Shown: in pieces, positions 30,099 through 39,897 of the stretch | Position numbering within the stretch: the first letter of the stretch is position 1 | Layout: each line of letters opens with the position of its first letter | NCBI GenBank assembly: GCA_019448385.1 | Contig: JAGTXO010000015.1 | Span: 806,001 to 870,000, forward strand | DNA: 64,000 nt | From: Diacronema lutheri | Taxonomy: Eukaryota > Haptophyta > Pavlovophyceae > Pavlovales > Pavlovaceae | Reading direction: 5' to 3' | The notes under the pieces: generated by a model | Database searches by the model: none | Seen by the model: only the letters and a program-made list of their open reading frames with translations | Told to the model about the DNA's origin: nothing | Made by a program: the position numbers and the translations under genes

Positions 30099-33033
30099 AT
30101 GAAAAGCTGGAATCCGAGAATCCACATGTTCGCGCCACCCGCGTGCTACGCGTCGAACGGGGCCAGCGGGGGCGCGAGCGACGCCGATGGCGCGTCGACC
30201 GCCGCGTTGGCGATGGGTGCTGCACGCACGCGTGGTCGCGGCGGCGGGCGCGGCGCCGCCCGCGGCACCTTGCCGACCGCCGCGCCGTACGGCGCGCGTG
30301 TACCCGGCAGCGGAGCTGCGCGCGGCGTGGGCGCCGGCACGAGTGGGGCGCGCGGGCGGGGCGGCGCTGCGCAGCAGCACATGTTTGCGCCGCCCGCCAT
30401 CTACAGCGCGCCGCCGTCGGCTTTTTTCCGCGGCGGCGCGCGCGCGCTCGGCCGAGGCGGGCGCGGCGCCGTCGCGCGCCCGGACAGCGCGCCGCCCAGC
30501 CACGCGCCGCCCGACGGCGCGGCCGCGTCGAGCGCCCCGCCGACGAGCGGCGAGCCGAGCGGATCCGTGGTGCGCGCCGAGGACCTTGACGACGAGCCGC
30601 TCGAGATCAGCCGTGCCGATCTCGGCCTACCGCCGCTGCTCTGCGGCCGCTTTGCGACCGCGCAGCTCGTCGAGGTGCGCGGGCCAACAACGCTGCGCCT
30701 CGCGGCCGAGCGGCGCGGCCTCGCCGACGCGGACGTGCGCGACGTGCTGCTCGAGCTGCGCCGCGTGAGCGCCGCGCTCTACGCGGCCGCGGTGCGCGCG
30801 CGCGGCGCGGCTGGTCTGAAGGCGGGCGTGCGCGTGAGTGTCGATGTGTGCCTCGAGGACAACTTTGGCTCGCTCACCGACGAGGGCGTGCGCACGCTCG
30901 TCGCGGGGCTACTCGCGATGCGCGACGTGCTCCAGCCGCGCATCCTCCGGCTGCACGCCAACCGCATCGGCGACGACGGCGCCGAGTCGCTCGCGCGGCT
31001 GCTGCGCGCGAGCTGCTGGCCAATTGAGGTGCGCCCGCCATGCTGCTGCCCCCCCCCTCCCCCCTTCCCCTTCCCCTTCCCCTTCCCCTTCCCCTCCCAT
31101 CGCCCCGTCGCGCCCGGCACGAGCGCGGCGCTGCGCCGATGGCGGCACGCGTTGCTCACACCGTCGCACGCGCGCTCAGCGCCCCCTCAACGCCGTCGCC
31201 GCCCGCTGCACCGCGCGCTCGATGCGCTGACAGGAGCTCCACCTCTCGCACAACCGGATTGGCGAGCGCGGCTTCCGTGCGCTCCTCGACGCGGCGCTCG
31301 CGCCCACGCACACCGGCGCCGCGCGCTGGCCGCGTGCCGACCTGCGCGCGGCGGCGCGGCCCAGCGGCGCGGCCGCCGACGTGCCGTGGCCGCCTCGCGT
31401 GCCGCTGTGGCTGCGTGTTGAGTTCAACCTGCTGCAGACGCCCGTGCGCGCCATGGTGCGCGGCCTCGATGCGCGCCAGCGCGCGGCGCTCTGCTTCGTG
31501 CAGCCGCGCGGGCCAGCCCCCGCGCAGTGCGACATCAAGCACTGCAAGCGCTGCTCGCCTGCGGCGGTGCACGTGCCGTACCTCGAGTGCCAGAAGCTGC
31601 GCGGTGCGCGGCTGCTCGACGGGCGGCTGCGCGCGGCCGGCGCGGGGCCAATCGACGCCGACGTGCCGTCGCCGCGCGCCGCCACCGCTGCGGAGCGGCC
31701 GTCGACGCTGCCGGGCGCGCGCGACGGCGGCGTGCAGTCGCCGCGCGCGTCTCCGCCCGTCGTCGGAGCTGAGTGCCGTGCGCTGTCGTCGCCCGCTGAC
31801 GGCCGTGCGCAGGGCGGGGGCGAGGCCGGGGGCGAGGGCGAGGGCGAGGGCGAGGGCGGGGGCGAGGGCGAGGGTGAGACGCTCTTTGTGCTTCTCGACA
31901 CGAACGCGCTCATCTCCCTCGCGATGCCGCCCGCGCCACCGCACCCCGCCTGCGCGGCCGCGGCCGCGGCGGGCGCATGGCGGCCTGCGCTCTGCTTTGA
32001 ATCGATGCTGTGTGGCAAGGGCTGCGTAACCGGCAGCGTGCGCATGCTGCTTGTCGAGACAGTCCGTCAGCAGCTCGAGGCCATCAAGCAGCAGGGCGCG
32101 CACTCGCCAGCGCCCGGCGCGCGCGCGTCGCCCAATGGCCGCCCGGCGCGCGATGCGGCAGGTGCAGCGCGCACCTTCTTCTCGCGCCAGCTCGTCGAGC
32201 TGAGTGCACGCGGCCAGCTGCTCTACCTTGACACGCTCGACGTCGAGGACGTTGCGCGCGCGCAGCTCTGCCGCGTCGAGAGTCCGGAGGGGCGCGCGGA
32301 TGGCCGTCGCGACATGGACGGGCGCATCGTGGACTGCGGCCTCGTCCTGTCGCGCCAGCTGCGAGAGGGCGACACACTGCTCCTCCTCACCGACGACCGC
32401 GAGCTCCTCGCGCGCGCGCGCAACCACGGGCTCGCCGCTGAATCGCTGCGCGACCTCGCGCGCGCGCTTGGCGCCGACGGAGCGCCAGCGCCTCCGTGGG
32501 GCGCCGCCCAAATGCGCGCCGCGTGCTCCGAGCCGTGCCGCCGGCTGCTCGACCTCTCGCACTCGGCGCGGCCGTCCGTGCTCGGCGCGTTTGACGAGCT
32601 GCACCACGCGCACCGGCTCGGCGCGCGCGCAGCAGCGATGCTGCGCGCTCTCGCGCGCGGCGCGCCGGAGGCAGCGGCGGCAGCGCGCGCGCCGCACGCC
32701 GGCGGTGGCGGCGGCGGCGGCGACGGCGGCGGCGGCGGCGAGGGCGGCAGCGGCGAGCTCGCGGCGGTTGGCGGCGGAGCGCAACGTGAGGTGGGCGCGC
32801 GTGCCGACGCACAGCCGGCCGACGGGACGCGGGGCGCACCGGCGCAAAGCTGCGTCGGCCTGGCGGGCTCGCCCGTGGGAACCGATGCGCCCATCGCGCG
32901 CGCGCCCGACGGCGCGGCCTCGGCGCCGTCGGGCGCCGAGGCCGCGTCGCTCGCCTCGGAGCTCGAGGCGGCCGCTACGCGCTGGCACGCGCTCGTGCAG
33001 TCGCGCGACGCCTTCCAGCGGCAGCCGCGCTGA
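30099..33033 (+). CDS. Leucine-rich-repeat plus PIN-domain protein
   Basis: Exons are 30099..31028 and 31234..33033 (phase 0; the intron has a CCCCTT tract), giving 909 residues. The Gly/Arg/Ala-rich N-terminus carries two copies of a HMFAPPA(C/I)Y motif and RGRGG runs. Two ribonuclease-inhibitor-type LRRs are joined exactly by the splice (LRLHANRIGDDGAESLARLL, then ELHLSHNRIGERGFRALL). A Cys-containing block (CDIKHCKRC) and a Gly/Glu repeat precede a PIN domain starting at LFVLLDTNALISLA and closing with LLLLTDDRELLARARNHGL; the acidic residues expected for a metal-dependent RNase are present (D of LDTN, DD of LTDD). An RNA-processing or surveillance nuclease is inferred. I know no named family with this order. 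Confidence 0.7.
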
Positions 33034-33144
33034 GCGCCGCACGCGCGCGCGAGCGGCGCGTGCTCCCGCGCAGCTCCCGCGCGCACCGGCAGCGCATGCA
33101 CAGATGCAAAGTCACTGACCACTGGGGAGAAGGAGGGCAAGGAG

Positions 33145-33226
33145 CCCCTCCCAGTCATGGGAAATAGCCCTCGCGCACATGCCTCCCCCTCCCATTCATG
33201 GGAAATAGCCCTCGCGCACATGCCTC
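33145..33226 (+). repeat. 41-bp tandem pair at the 3' end of the amidohydrolase gene
   Basis: Two copies of a 41-bp unit (33145-33185 and 33186-33226) differ at one base. The gene's stop codon lies in the second unit, so its last residues (HVREGYFP) are repeat-encoded and would be encoded again by the first unit if the stop were passed. Confidence 0.9.
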
Positions 33227-34443
33227 CAGAAAGCGTCGCCGAGCAGGCACGAGAATATGATGCAGACGGGGCCTCCCCCTGGCGGACCCTGGTGCTCGGC
33301 GCCGCCGGACACGTAGATGCGGCCGGCCGGACCCGCGTCGCCCACGAGCCGGCGCAGCGCGCCGCCGACGCGCGCGCACGCAAACTGACTCGCGCGCGCG
33401 TCCGAGTCGGTCCAGCGGCCGGCGAGGGGCAGCTGGTCGAGCGCCGCGGCGCCGTCGGCCTTCGCCAGCGCGCAGACCAGCCGCTCGTGCGCGTTCGCGC
33501 TCAGCCGGCCGGCTGACGCGTCGAGCCCCGCTTCGCCGAGCGCGCGAGCGACCGATGCGACGTCGGCCGCGTCGGCCATCACCGCCCTCGCCGCGCGGAG
33601 GGTCGACGCGCTGCCGGTTGCGTTGCCAATGACGAGCACCTCCGAGCGACTGAGCCCTGGCCGCGCCGACGCGGCTGCCATGTCGGAGCGCAGGCGCAAG
33701 AGGGCCGAGCACACGTCCTCCGGCGCCACCCTCCCCACCTCGCCCGTCGCGCTGCCAACGCCGAGCGCGGACGCGCCGCGCGAGAGGCCCGCCGACTCGG
33801 CGCTCGTCAGCGCGAGCGCCGGAGCGCCCGCCGCGCGCGCCGCCTCGATCTGCGCGTCGCTGAGCAGCGGGCACTGCACCTCAGCGAGGCAGAGGTCGGT
33901 GCGCGGATCGAGGCGCGCCTCTGCGCACGCGGCCACGACGGCCTGGCGCGTGGCTTCAACCTGCGCGAGCGTGCCGAGCTCGTGCGGCGCGAGCTCGCGC
34001 GTGAACGCGCACGCGAACGCGAGGCGAGCCTCGCCCTCGTCGGGCGACGCCTGCGCGCGCGCGTCGAGCGCGGCCGGCGGCGGCGCGTTGTGGCAGAAGA
34101 CGAGCAGCCGCGGCCACTCGACGCCCTCGGCACCCGCGCTCATCATGATCGCGGCAGGCCGGTCACAGTTCGGCGCGTGCGCCGAGAGGAGGCGCGACAC
34201 CTCGGAGCAGACCACCGTGCCGGCCGGCTGCGCGCCGGCGGGCGCGCCGTCCGCCTTGCCCAGAAGCGCGACGACGCGTGCGTGCGGATTCTGCTCGAGC
34301 CACGAGGCGAGCACGCGCGCAGTATCGCCCGGGCGTGGCACTTCGAGCGTCGAGACAATGGGCACGTGCGCCGCCGAGGACAGCCGGCGCACCGCGCCCG
34401 CCCACTGCCGTCGGAGCCGCAGCATCCCGCGCAGTGCCTCCAT
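33196..34443 (-). CDS. Cyanuric acid hydrolase/barbiturase-family ring-opening amidohydrolase
   Basis: A single exon gives 415 residues. The ATG at 34443 starts a mitochondrial-type presequence (MEALRGMLRLRRQWAGAVRR LSS). Three pseudo-symmetric domains follow, with AtzD/barbiturase marks: LLGKADG (K63), MMSAGAEGV (S102), SRGASALG, ASARPGLSRSEVLVIG (S259), LAKADG (K328) and the Gly-rich VSGGAEHQGPPGGGP (S379). These enzymes open cyanuric acid or barbiturate rings using three Ser-Lys pairs. Here two Lys are visible, but the position aligned with the Lys of VQVKCPLL in AtzD reads EVQCPLL (Q190). If the alignment is right, the pair proposed as catalytic is broken, so substrate or activity may have changed. 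The family is bacterial with scattered fungi and algae; transfer is likely. A 41-bp tandem repeat overlaps the 3' end. Confidence 0.85.
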   Translation of the reverse strand: MEALRGMLRLRRQWAGAVRRLSSAAHVPIVSTLEVPRPGDTARVLASWLEQNPHARVVALLGKADGAPAGAQPAGTVVCSEVSRLLSAHAPNCDRPAAIMMSAGAEGVEWPRLLVFCHNAPPPAALDARAQASPDEGEARLAFACAFTRELAPHELGTLAQVEATRQAVVAACAEARLDPRTDLCLAEVQCPLLSDAQIEAARAAGAPALALTSAESAGLSRGASALGVGSATGEVGRVAPEDVCSALLRLRSDMAAASARPGLSRSEVLVIGNATGSASTLRAARAVMADAADVASVARALGEAGLDASAGRLSANAHERLVCALAKADGAAALDQLPLAGRWTDSDARASQFACARVGGALRRLVGDAGPAGRIYVSGGAEHQGPPGGGPVCIIFSCLLGDAFWRHVREGYFP

Positions 34444-34626
34444 CTTCAACCGCTTTGGGGGGCTCCGCTTTTGCGCCGCTTTTGCGGTGGAGACGACAGT
34501 GGGTGGGTGAGGTGTGTGCACCCGGTGTGGACTTGCGGAGACGTTGTGACCGCGAACACAGACCATTGCTTGAGTGAGTGATGCACAGCGCCCCACCCGG
34601 TCTGCCTTCGTGCACGCCGCACGGCG

Positions 34627-36293
34627 TCATTGATGGACGCCGATGGAAACGGCCTTGACCGGGCCGACCCGGCTCTCGGACGTCTCCGCCGTTGCGTGCG
34701 CCTCGCCGCGCGGCGCGCAGCCGCGCCACGCGGACCCCGCGGGCACTCGCAGCTCGCCGTGCCCCGGCGCGCCGAAGAGCGAGGCGGGCAGCACGAGCGT
34801 GAGGGCGCTGAGCACGAGGCACGCGGCCGCAAAGACCCAGCCGCCCACGTAGCTGCCGCGCGCGTCAAAGATGGCGCCGGCGATGACCGGCCCGCTGAAC
34901 GTGCCAAGGCCAAGCGTCGCGGTCGAGATGGTCGTCGCGTGCGCCATGTGCTCCGGTGTGCTCACCTGGCCGCGCAGGCACCGCGTGCCGTGACGCGTGC
35001 CGTGACGCGCGGGCGCGTGTGCGCGCCAGTGTCGGGCGGCGCGGCGCGGTGCGGCGCGGCGTGCGGCGTGCGGCGTGCGGCTCGCGCTCGCGCGCGCGCG
35101 CACCTCGGGCGCGAGCGCGACCATGAGGGAGTTGAGCCCGCCGGTGAAGCCGCCGGCGAGAACGGCGTACGCGCAGAGCAGCGGGTACGAGCCCCAGACG
35201 AAGGGCGCAACCAGGTCGACCAGCGCGTAGAGCAGCGCGACGAGCAGCCAAAGGCGGCGGCGGCCGAAACGGTCGGCGAGCGCATTGATCGGCACGCGCA
35301 GCCCGACCGAGCCCGCGGCGATGTAGAGCACGAGCGAGTCGGCGCGCTCCGCCGACAAGCCCTGGTCGCGCCCGGCGGCGACGAGGTGCACGACAGGCAC
35401 CCACGAGCCGAGCCCGTACAGCCCGATCACGACCGCGAGCCTGCGCACCTCGCGGTTTCGCATCACCTCGCGCGCGGTGACGGGCGGCGTCGCGCCGACG
35501 ACGGAGGGCGCGCCGCTTGCCGACTGTGCGCCCACGTCGGGCGCGGGCAGCAGCAGCGGCGGCGGCGGCGGCGTGAGCGGAAGTGCCGCGCAGACGAGTA
35601 GGGCCACGTCGCACGCGCCGAGCACGCGCAGCACACCGCGCCAGCCAAGCGAGCGCACGGCGAGGCCCCAGAGCGGCGCGATCAAGAACGGACCGGCCGC
35701 CCCGCCCGTGTTGCCGATCGCCGAGGTGATCGCACGCCTGCGCAGGAACCACTTGTTGTTCACGATGATGCCAGCGAACAGCGCGCACGAGTGGCCGATG
35801 CCGACAACGATCGAGAATGTGATGTATCTGCGGGGCGCGTCGAGCGCGCAGCGAGGCCAGGCGCGGAGCGCGGTCGGAGGCGCCGCCCAGCGCGGCTAGG
35901 CGAGGCGGCGGCCGCGCCGCCGGCAGGGCCGCAGCGCGCGCACAGGTGCCACAGCTCCGTGGCGTGCGCGCTCGCGATGATGCCGAGCCCGGCGAGCAGC
36001 GCGCCGACCAGGCACGTCGAGCGCTCGCCGAGCCGAACGATCACGTCGCCGACGAAGAAGCCGAAAAAGTCCATCACGCCCGTTGAGGCCGAACCGACGA
36101 TCGCCGTCTGCGCGCGCCCCTTGCCAAACTCGGCGAGCAGCTCGACGAGCAGCAGGCCGCTCGTGTACTGCAGCCCGAGCGTGCCCGCGCACACGAGCCA
36201 ATACGCGGCAAGGCGCAGCCACGCGGCCGAACCGCCATCGGGCGGTGGCCCGGCCGCGCGCGGCGGGGCCATGAGCGCGCCCAACCAGCTCAT
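34627..36293 (-). CDS. Major facilitator superfamily transporter, monocarboxylate-carrier-like
   Basis: Exons on the minus strand are 36293..35944, 35827..35104 and 34965..34627 (phases 2 and 0), giving about 470 residues. Splicing gives continuous spans: LWHL-YITFSIVVGIGHSCALFAG and MVALAPE-VSTPEHMAHATT. About twelve hydrophobic segments are split by a Pro/Leu-rich central loop, and a motif-A-like ADRFGRRRLW joins the later spans. The first span (WLVCAGTLGLQYTSGLLL) and the NNKWFLRRRAITSAIGNTGG region resemble monocarboxylate/MCT-type carriers. It probably sits in the plasma membrane or an organelle membrane and moves small organic acids; the substrate cannot be read from the sequence. The C-terminus is short and polar. 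Confidence 0.8.
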
Positions 36294-36532
36294 GATGCTG
36301 GCTGGCTGAGCTCGGCGACGGACGCGCGCGCGGCAAAAATGATGATGCCGCTTGGGGCGGGGAAAAGACGTGATCAGCTGAATTTTTGGTGGATTTCCGA
36401 TTTCGGATTTTCAATTCTTGCTTCATGATCGACCGACAGTCAGGGAGAGAGGGGCCTGAGAGGGGGACGCGTGCAGGCAATCGACTGAGCCTACAGGCCG
36501 TCGTGCCCCCTGCCCGGCGGCCGTTGGCACCA
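36294..36532 (-). promoter_or_regulatory. AT-richer spacer upstream of the MFS gene
   Basis: These 239 bp lie between two minus-strand genes. It is markedly AT-richer than its surroundings (ATTTTTGGTGGATTTCCGAT and neighbours at about 36381-36420) and must contain the promoter of the MFS gene and the 3' end of the next one. No known motif is evident. Confidence 0.35.
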
Positions 36533-38005
36533 TCAGCGGTGCCGGTTGTGCTCGTTGGCCGGCCCCGCCCACAGCTCGACGATGAAGGCGCGCCGCCCGC
36601 CGCGCGTGACCGGCGTCACGTTGTGCCGCTTCTCGCTCGGGAAGAGCACGCCGTCGCCGGGCGCGAGCTCCTCGCCGAGCGCGCTCAGGCCGCCGCCAAC
36701 GTCCGCGCCCGACCCATCCGCCGCCTCGCGCCAGAGCAGCAGCTCGCCGCCATCAAAGTCCGACCTGCGCGAGAGTGCGACCGAGAGGGTCAGGAGCGAG
36801 CCGGCGTCGCGGTGCTCCGGGTCGGCGACGGAGCCGCCGAGCTCGTACGCGTGGAACTCGGCGGAGCGCACGCTCGTGCTGCGCCCGCGCAGCAGCCGCC
36901 AGCGCGCCGAGTCCGCCGCGCGCAGTCGATTGAGCAACCTTGGCAGCAGCGCGGGCAGCGCGCGCTCGAGCCGCGCGGCGCGGTGCAGGTGGAGCACGCG
37001 GTGCTGCGCGCAGCGGTGGCACGCGTCCTCGGCTGCCGAGGCGAGCTCCGTCGCGCTCGCGCCCGCCGCGAACAGGTCGAGCGCGGCGAGGGCCTCCGAG
37101 ATGTCTCCGCGCGCGCCCGCCGCGTCGGCCGCCGGCGCGCGCTCGTCATCGGTGGTGTGGAGCAGCGAGTCGCCGAGCGCGAGGAGCTGCGCAACCTCGG
37201 CGGCCGAGAGCAGCCCGCGTAGCACGGCTGGCTCGGCCGCGTCCGCCTGCGCGCGCGTGAGCGGCGGGCGCGGCTCCCATGGCGGGCTGGCAGCCTCCCA
37301 CGCGCGCACGGCCGTGCCAAAGGGCGGGACGACGAAGACGCCGTCGCGCTCGGCGTGACGGCTGACCGGCCACGCCGGTCGATCGGCCACGTCCGCGAAG
37401 AGCGCGTCGCTCCGCTCGAAGTCGACGCACGCGTCAAGCGCCTCGACGCACGTGAGCAGCCGCAGCGCGCCGCTCGCGCCAGCCCACTCAGCGTGCAGGA
37501 AGGCGCTCAGGCGCGAGAGCGCGTGGCCCGTCACGAAGACGATCGCGCAGGTCGGTGGGGGCAAGCACAGCGCGCGCGCCGCCGGCTCGGCCGCCTCGCC
37601 CAGCACGCCGCGCAGCAGCGCGCCCGGCGCGAGGCGCAGCAGGTCGCACGCGAAGAAGGCGCACCGCTCGGCGGCGCCCTGCTCGGCCGCGCTCGCGCGC
37701 GCGTCGCGGATGCAGCGCGCGTCAATGTCGACGCCCACGCAGCGGCAACCGTACTGCGCCGCCGCCTGCAGCAGCACGCGGCCGTCACCGCAGCCGAGGT
37801 CCCAGAGGACATCGTCCGGCGCGAGGCGCGCGCACTGCAGCACGATCGGGATGCGTGACGGCGCGCACGGCACGAAGGGCGAGACGGAGTGCGGCCCGGC
37901 GGCGCTCCACGGGTCGTCCGCCTCGCGCGCGAGCTCCGCGCGCCGCGCGAGCACGTGCGCCTCGAGCAGCCGGCCCTGCTCGGCCGAGTGCGCGTCGAGG
38001 CCCAT
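36533..38005 (-). CDS. Fusion of SAM methyltransferase and Fe(II)/2OG dioxygenase
   Basis: A single exon gives 490 residues. Residues of about 50-190 form a Rossmann methyltransferase: VLWDLGCGDGRVLLQAA (motif I), GVDID (acidic end of strand 2) and a later CAIVFVTG strand. Residues of about 330-490 form a double-stranded beta-helix oxygenase of the prolyl-4-hydroxylase type: EFHAYELGGSVADPEHRDAG gives HxD (H-R-D), FDGGELLLW the core strand, and SEKRHNVTPVTRGGRRAFIVELW the distal His plus the Arg for 2-oxoglutarate. Both active sites look intact. It may methylate and hydroxylate the same protein substrate in turn (inference). The gene is divergent, by 55 bp, from the glycosyltransferase gene. 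Confidence 0.8.
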   Translation of the reverse strand: MGLDAHSAEQGRLLEAHVLARRAELAREADDPWSAAGPHSVSPFVPCAPSRIPIVLQCARLAPDDVLWDLGCGDGRVLLQAAAQYGCRCVGVDIDARCIRDARASAAEQGAAERCAFFACDLLRLAPGALLRGVLGEAAEPAARALCLPPPTCAIVFVTGHALSRLSAFLHAEWAGASGALRLLTCVEALDACVDFERSDALFADVADRPAWPVSRHAERDGVFVVPPFGTAVRAWEAASPPWEPRPPLTRAQADAAEPAVLRGLLSAAEVAQLLALGDSLLHTTDDERAPAADAAGARGDISEALAALDLFAAGASATELASAAEDACHRCAQHRVLHLHRAARLERALPALLPRLLNRLRAADSARWRLLRGRSTSVRSAEFHAYELGGSVADPEHRDAGSLLTLSVALSRRSDFDGGELLLWREAADGSGADVGGGLSALGEELAPGDGVLFPSEKRHNVTPVTRGGRRAFIVELWAGPANEHNRHR

Positions 38006-38060
38006 AGCATGCGCCCGCGCGCGGACGGGCAACGTCGGGCACGATGGCGATGCGAACGCG
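38006..38060. promoter_or_regulatory. Bidirectional promoter, 55 bp
   Basis: The gap separates the start codons of the methyltransferase/dioxygenase (minus) and glycosyltransferase (plus) genes. It is GC-rich with no TATA-like string. A further ATG at 38044 is out of frame with the glycosyltransferase. Confidence 0.35.
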
Positions 38061-39192
38061 ATGATACCTCGGCGGCGGGCGACGGCGTGCGTCGTCGCGG
38101 CGTGCGCGCTCACGGCGCTCAACGTATACGTGCACACTGGGCTGGCCGCCTCCGCGCGGCCGTCGGCCGCCGTGCGCGAGGCTCTCGCGCACGCCGAGGC
38201 GAACGCGCTCGCGCTGCGCGACGCGCTGCGCGCGGCCGACCGGCACGCCGCGGCGTCGAGCGCGACGCGCGGCGGCAGCGGCGCAGAGCCGCATGCGGCG
38301 GGTGGCGCGCGCGGTGAGGACGGTGCGCTGCGCCCGTGGCTGCGCATCGTGATGCCCTGCCACTCGCGCCCCTCGGGCGTCAACTACCTGCGGCCGACGC
38401 TCGCGGCGATCCTGGCGCAGCTGCCGCCGGCCGACCCGCTGCGCGCGCTCGTGGACGTGCTCGTCGTCAACACGGATGCGCGGCCTGAGGCTAACGAGGC
38501 CTTCGCCGCCGTGCGCGCCGAGCTCGCCGACGAGCCGCTCGTCCGCTTCGCGCAGCTCGGCGAGCGCGCGCCGCGCGTGCACGCGCCCGCGGCCGGCTCG
38601 GCGCTCGGCCGGCGCGTCAAGCCGAGCGTCGTGCAGCAGACGCTCGACCTGGCGGGCGTGTTTGCGGTCGCGGAGGGCCTCGCGGAGCAGTCCGAGCTGC
38701 TGCTCGCCGCCGAGGACGACTGGCTTCTCTGCCCGCACGGCCTCCTCGCCATCCTGCACCTCGTACGGACGGCATCCGCCCTCGACCCTCGTTGGATTGC
38801 GCTGCGGTGCTCATACGGCTTCAACGGCATCGTGCTGCGCGCGGCGGACGTGCCGTCGCTGCGCGAGCATTTGGCCGCGCACTCGACGCGCCGCCCGCCC
38901 GACCATCTCGTCTACGAGTGGTTCAGCGGCGAATGGCACCGCAAGGCTCGACTGCCTGGCCTGCCCTACGCCGCCGGCAGGTCGTACCGCGCGTATAGGC
39001 ACAACGTGTGGTACCACATCGGGCACGTCTCGACGCTCTCGCAGCCGGCGAACAGGCACACGCCGCGCTGCTACGAGCTGCTCTATGATTGGCTGCTGCC
39101 CGGAGAGACCTTTAAGCGCGACGAATGCCCCTCTGACGACGTCTGGCCCTGCGCGCCCGCGGACGGCGGTGCGCGCGAGCGGGGCGGCGACG

Positions 39193-39233
<41 letters not shown>

Positions 39234-39373
39234 CTCTTCGAGCGGTTCGCGCAGGTCGACTTTGCGCTCGGCAAGCGCGGCGCGGGCGGCAAGGTGCCCG
39301 CGGGCGAGCCGCGCACGGCGCGCGTCCTCGAGCTGACGCTGCGCGCCGACTCGGCGCGGCTGGCGGCTGCGGC

Positions 39374-39464
<91 letters not shown>

Positions 39465-39800
39465 GGCGGTGGCGACGGCGACGGCATCGTGCGCGGCGTG
39501 CGCGCGGTGACGGCGGCGCTCGCCGAGTCGTGTGACGCGGCGTGCCTCCGCGAGACCGGCCGGCGGTGCGACGTGGCCGCGCTCGGCACGCTCAACTCGT
39601 GCGAGCAGCTGCGCGCGCACTTCGCCTGCCGCGGCTGCTCGCCGTCGAGCGGGCGCGACCAGCCGGCGCACGTCGACGCGAGCGCGCCGGCGTCGGCGCT
39701 GCCCGGGCAGTGCGTGTACAACAGCCCGTCGAGCGACTCGGCCTTCGACTGTGCCGCGAGCCACCCGCTCACGCGGCGGCTCTGCGCGTGCGCACCGTGA
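38061..39800 (+). CDS. Golgi-type (type II) glycosyltransferase, MGAT4-like core with Cys-rich tail
   Basis: A single exon gives 579 residues. A short cytosolic N-terminus (MIPRRRA) and signal-anchor (CVVAACALTALNVYVHTG) lead into a helical stem. The catalytic part has LRIVMPCHSRPSG, DVLVVNTDARPEAN, LLLAAEDDWLLCPHG (EDD as metal/nucleotide-sugar site), RCSYGFNGIVLRAADV and a YRHNVWYHIGHVST block near its end; this order recalls GnT-IV (GT54)-like N-acetylglucosaminyltransferases. The C-terminal 100 residues hold about 11 Cys (SCDAACLRE, CEQLRAHFACRGC, CAASHPLTRRLC), a module I recall at the end of other algal glycosyltransferases including MGAT5-type. Poly-Gly runs from (GGC)n interrupt the two parts. 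It likely works in N-glycan or matrix glycan synthesis. Confidence 0.7.
39375..39470 (+). repeat. (GGC)n coding microsatellite, about 30 Gly
   Basis: Near-pure GGC triplets encode a Gly run of about 30 residues in the glycosyltransferase, between catalytic core and Cys-rich tail. A shorter (GGC)n lies at about 39186-39232. Length probably varies between alleles. Confidence 0.9.
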
Positions 39801-39897
39801 CAGCGTCACAAGTCACAGCATCGCCGCCTTGTCACTGCCGATTTAGATTTGTGCCCTGCCCCCGATCGTGCTGATTGCCGTCCGGGGGAGCCCCGCG

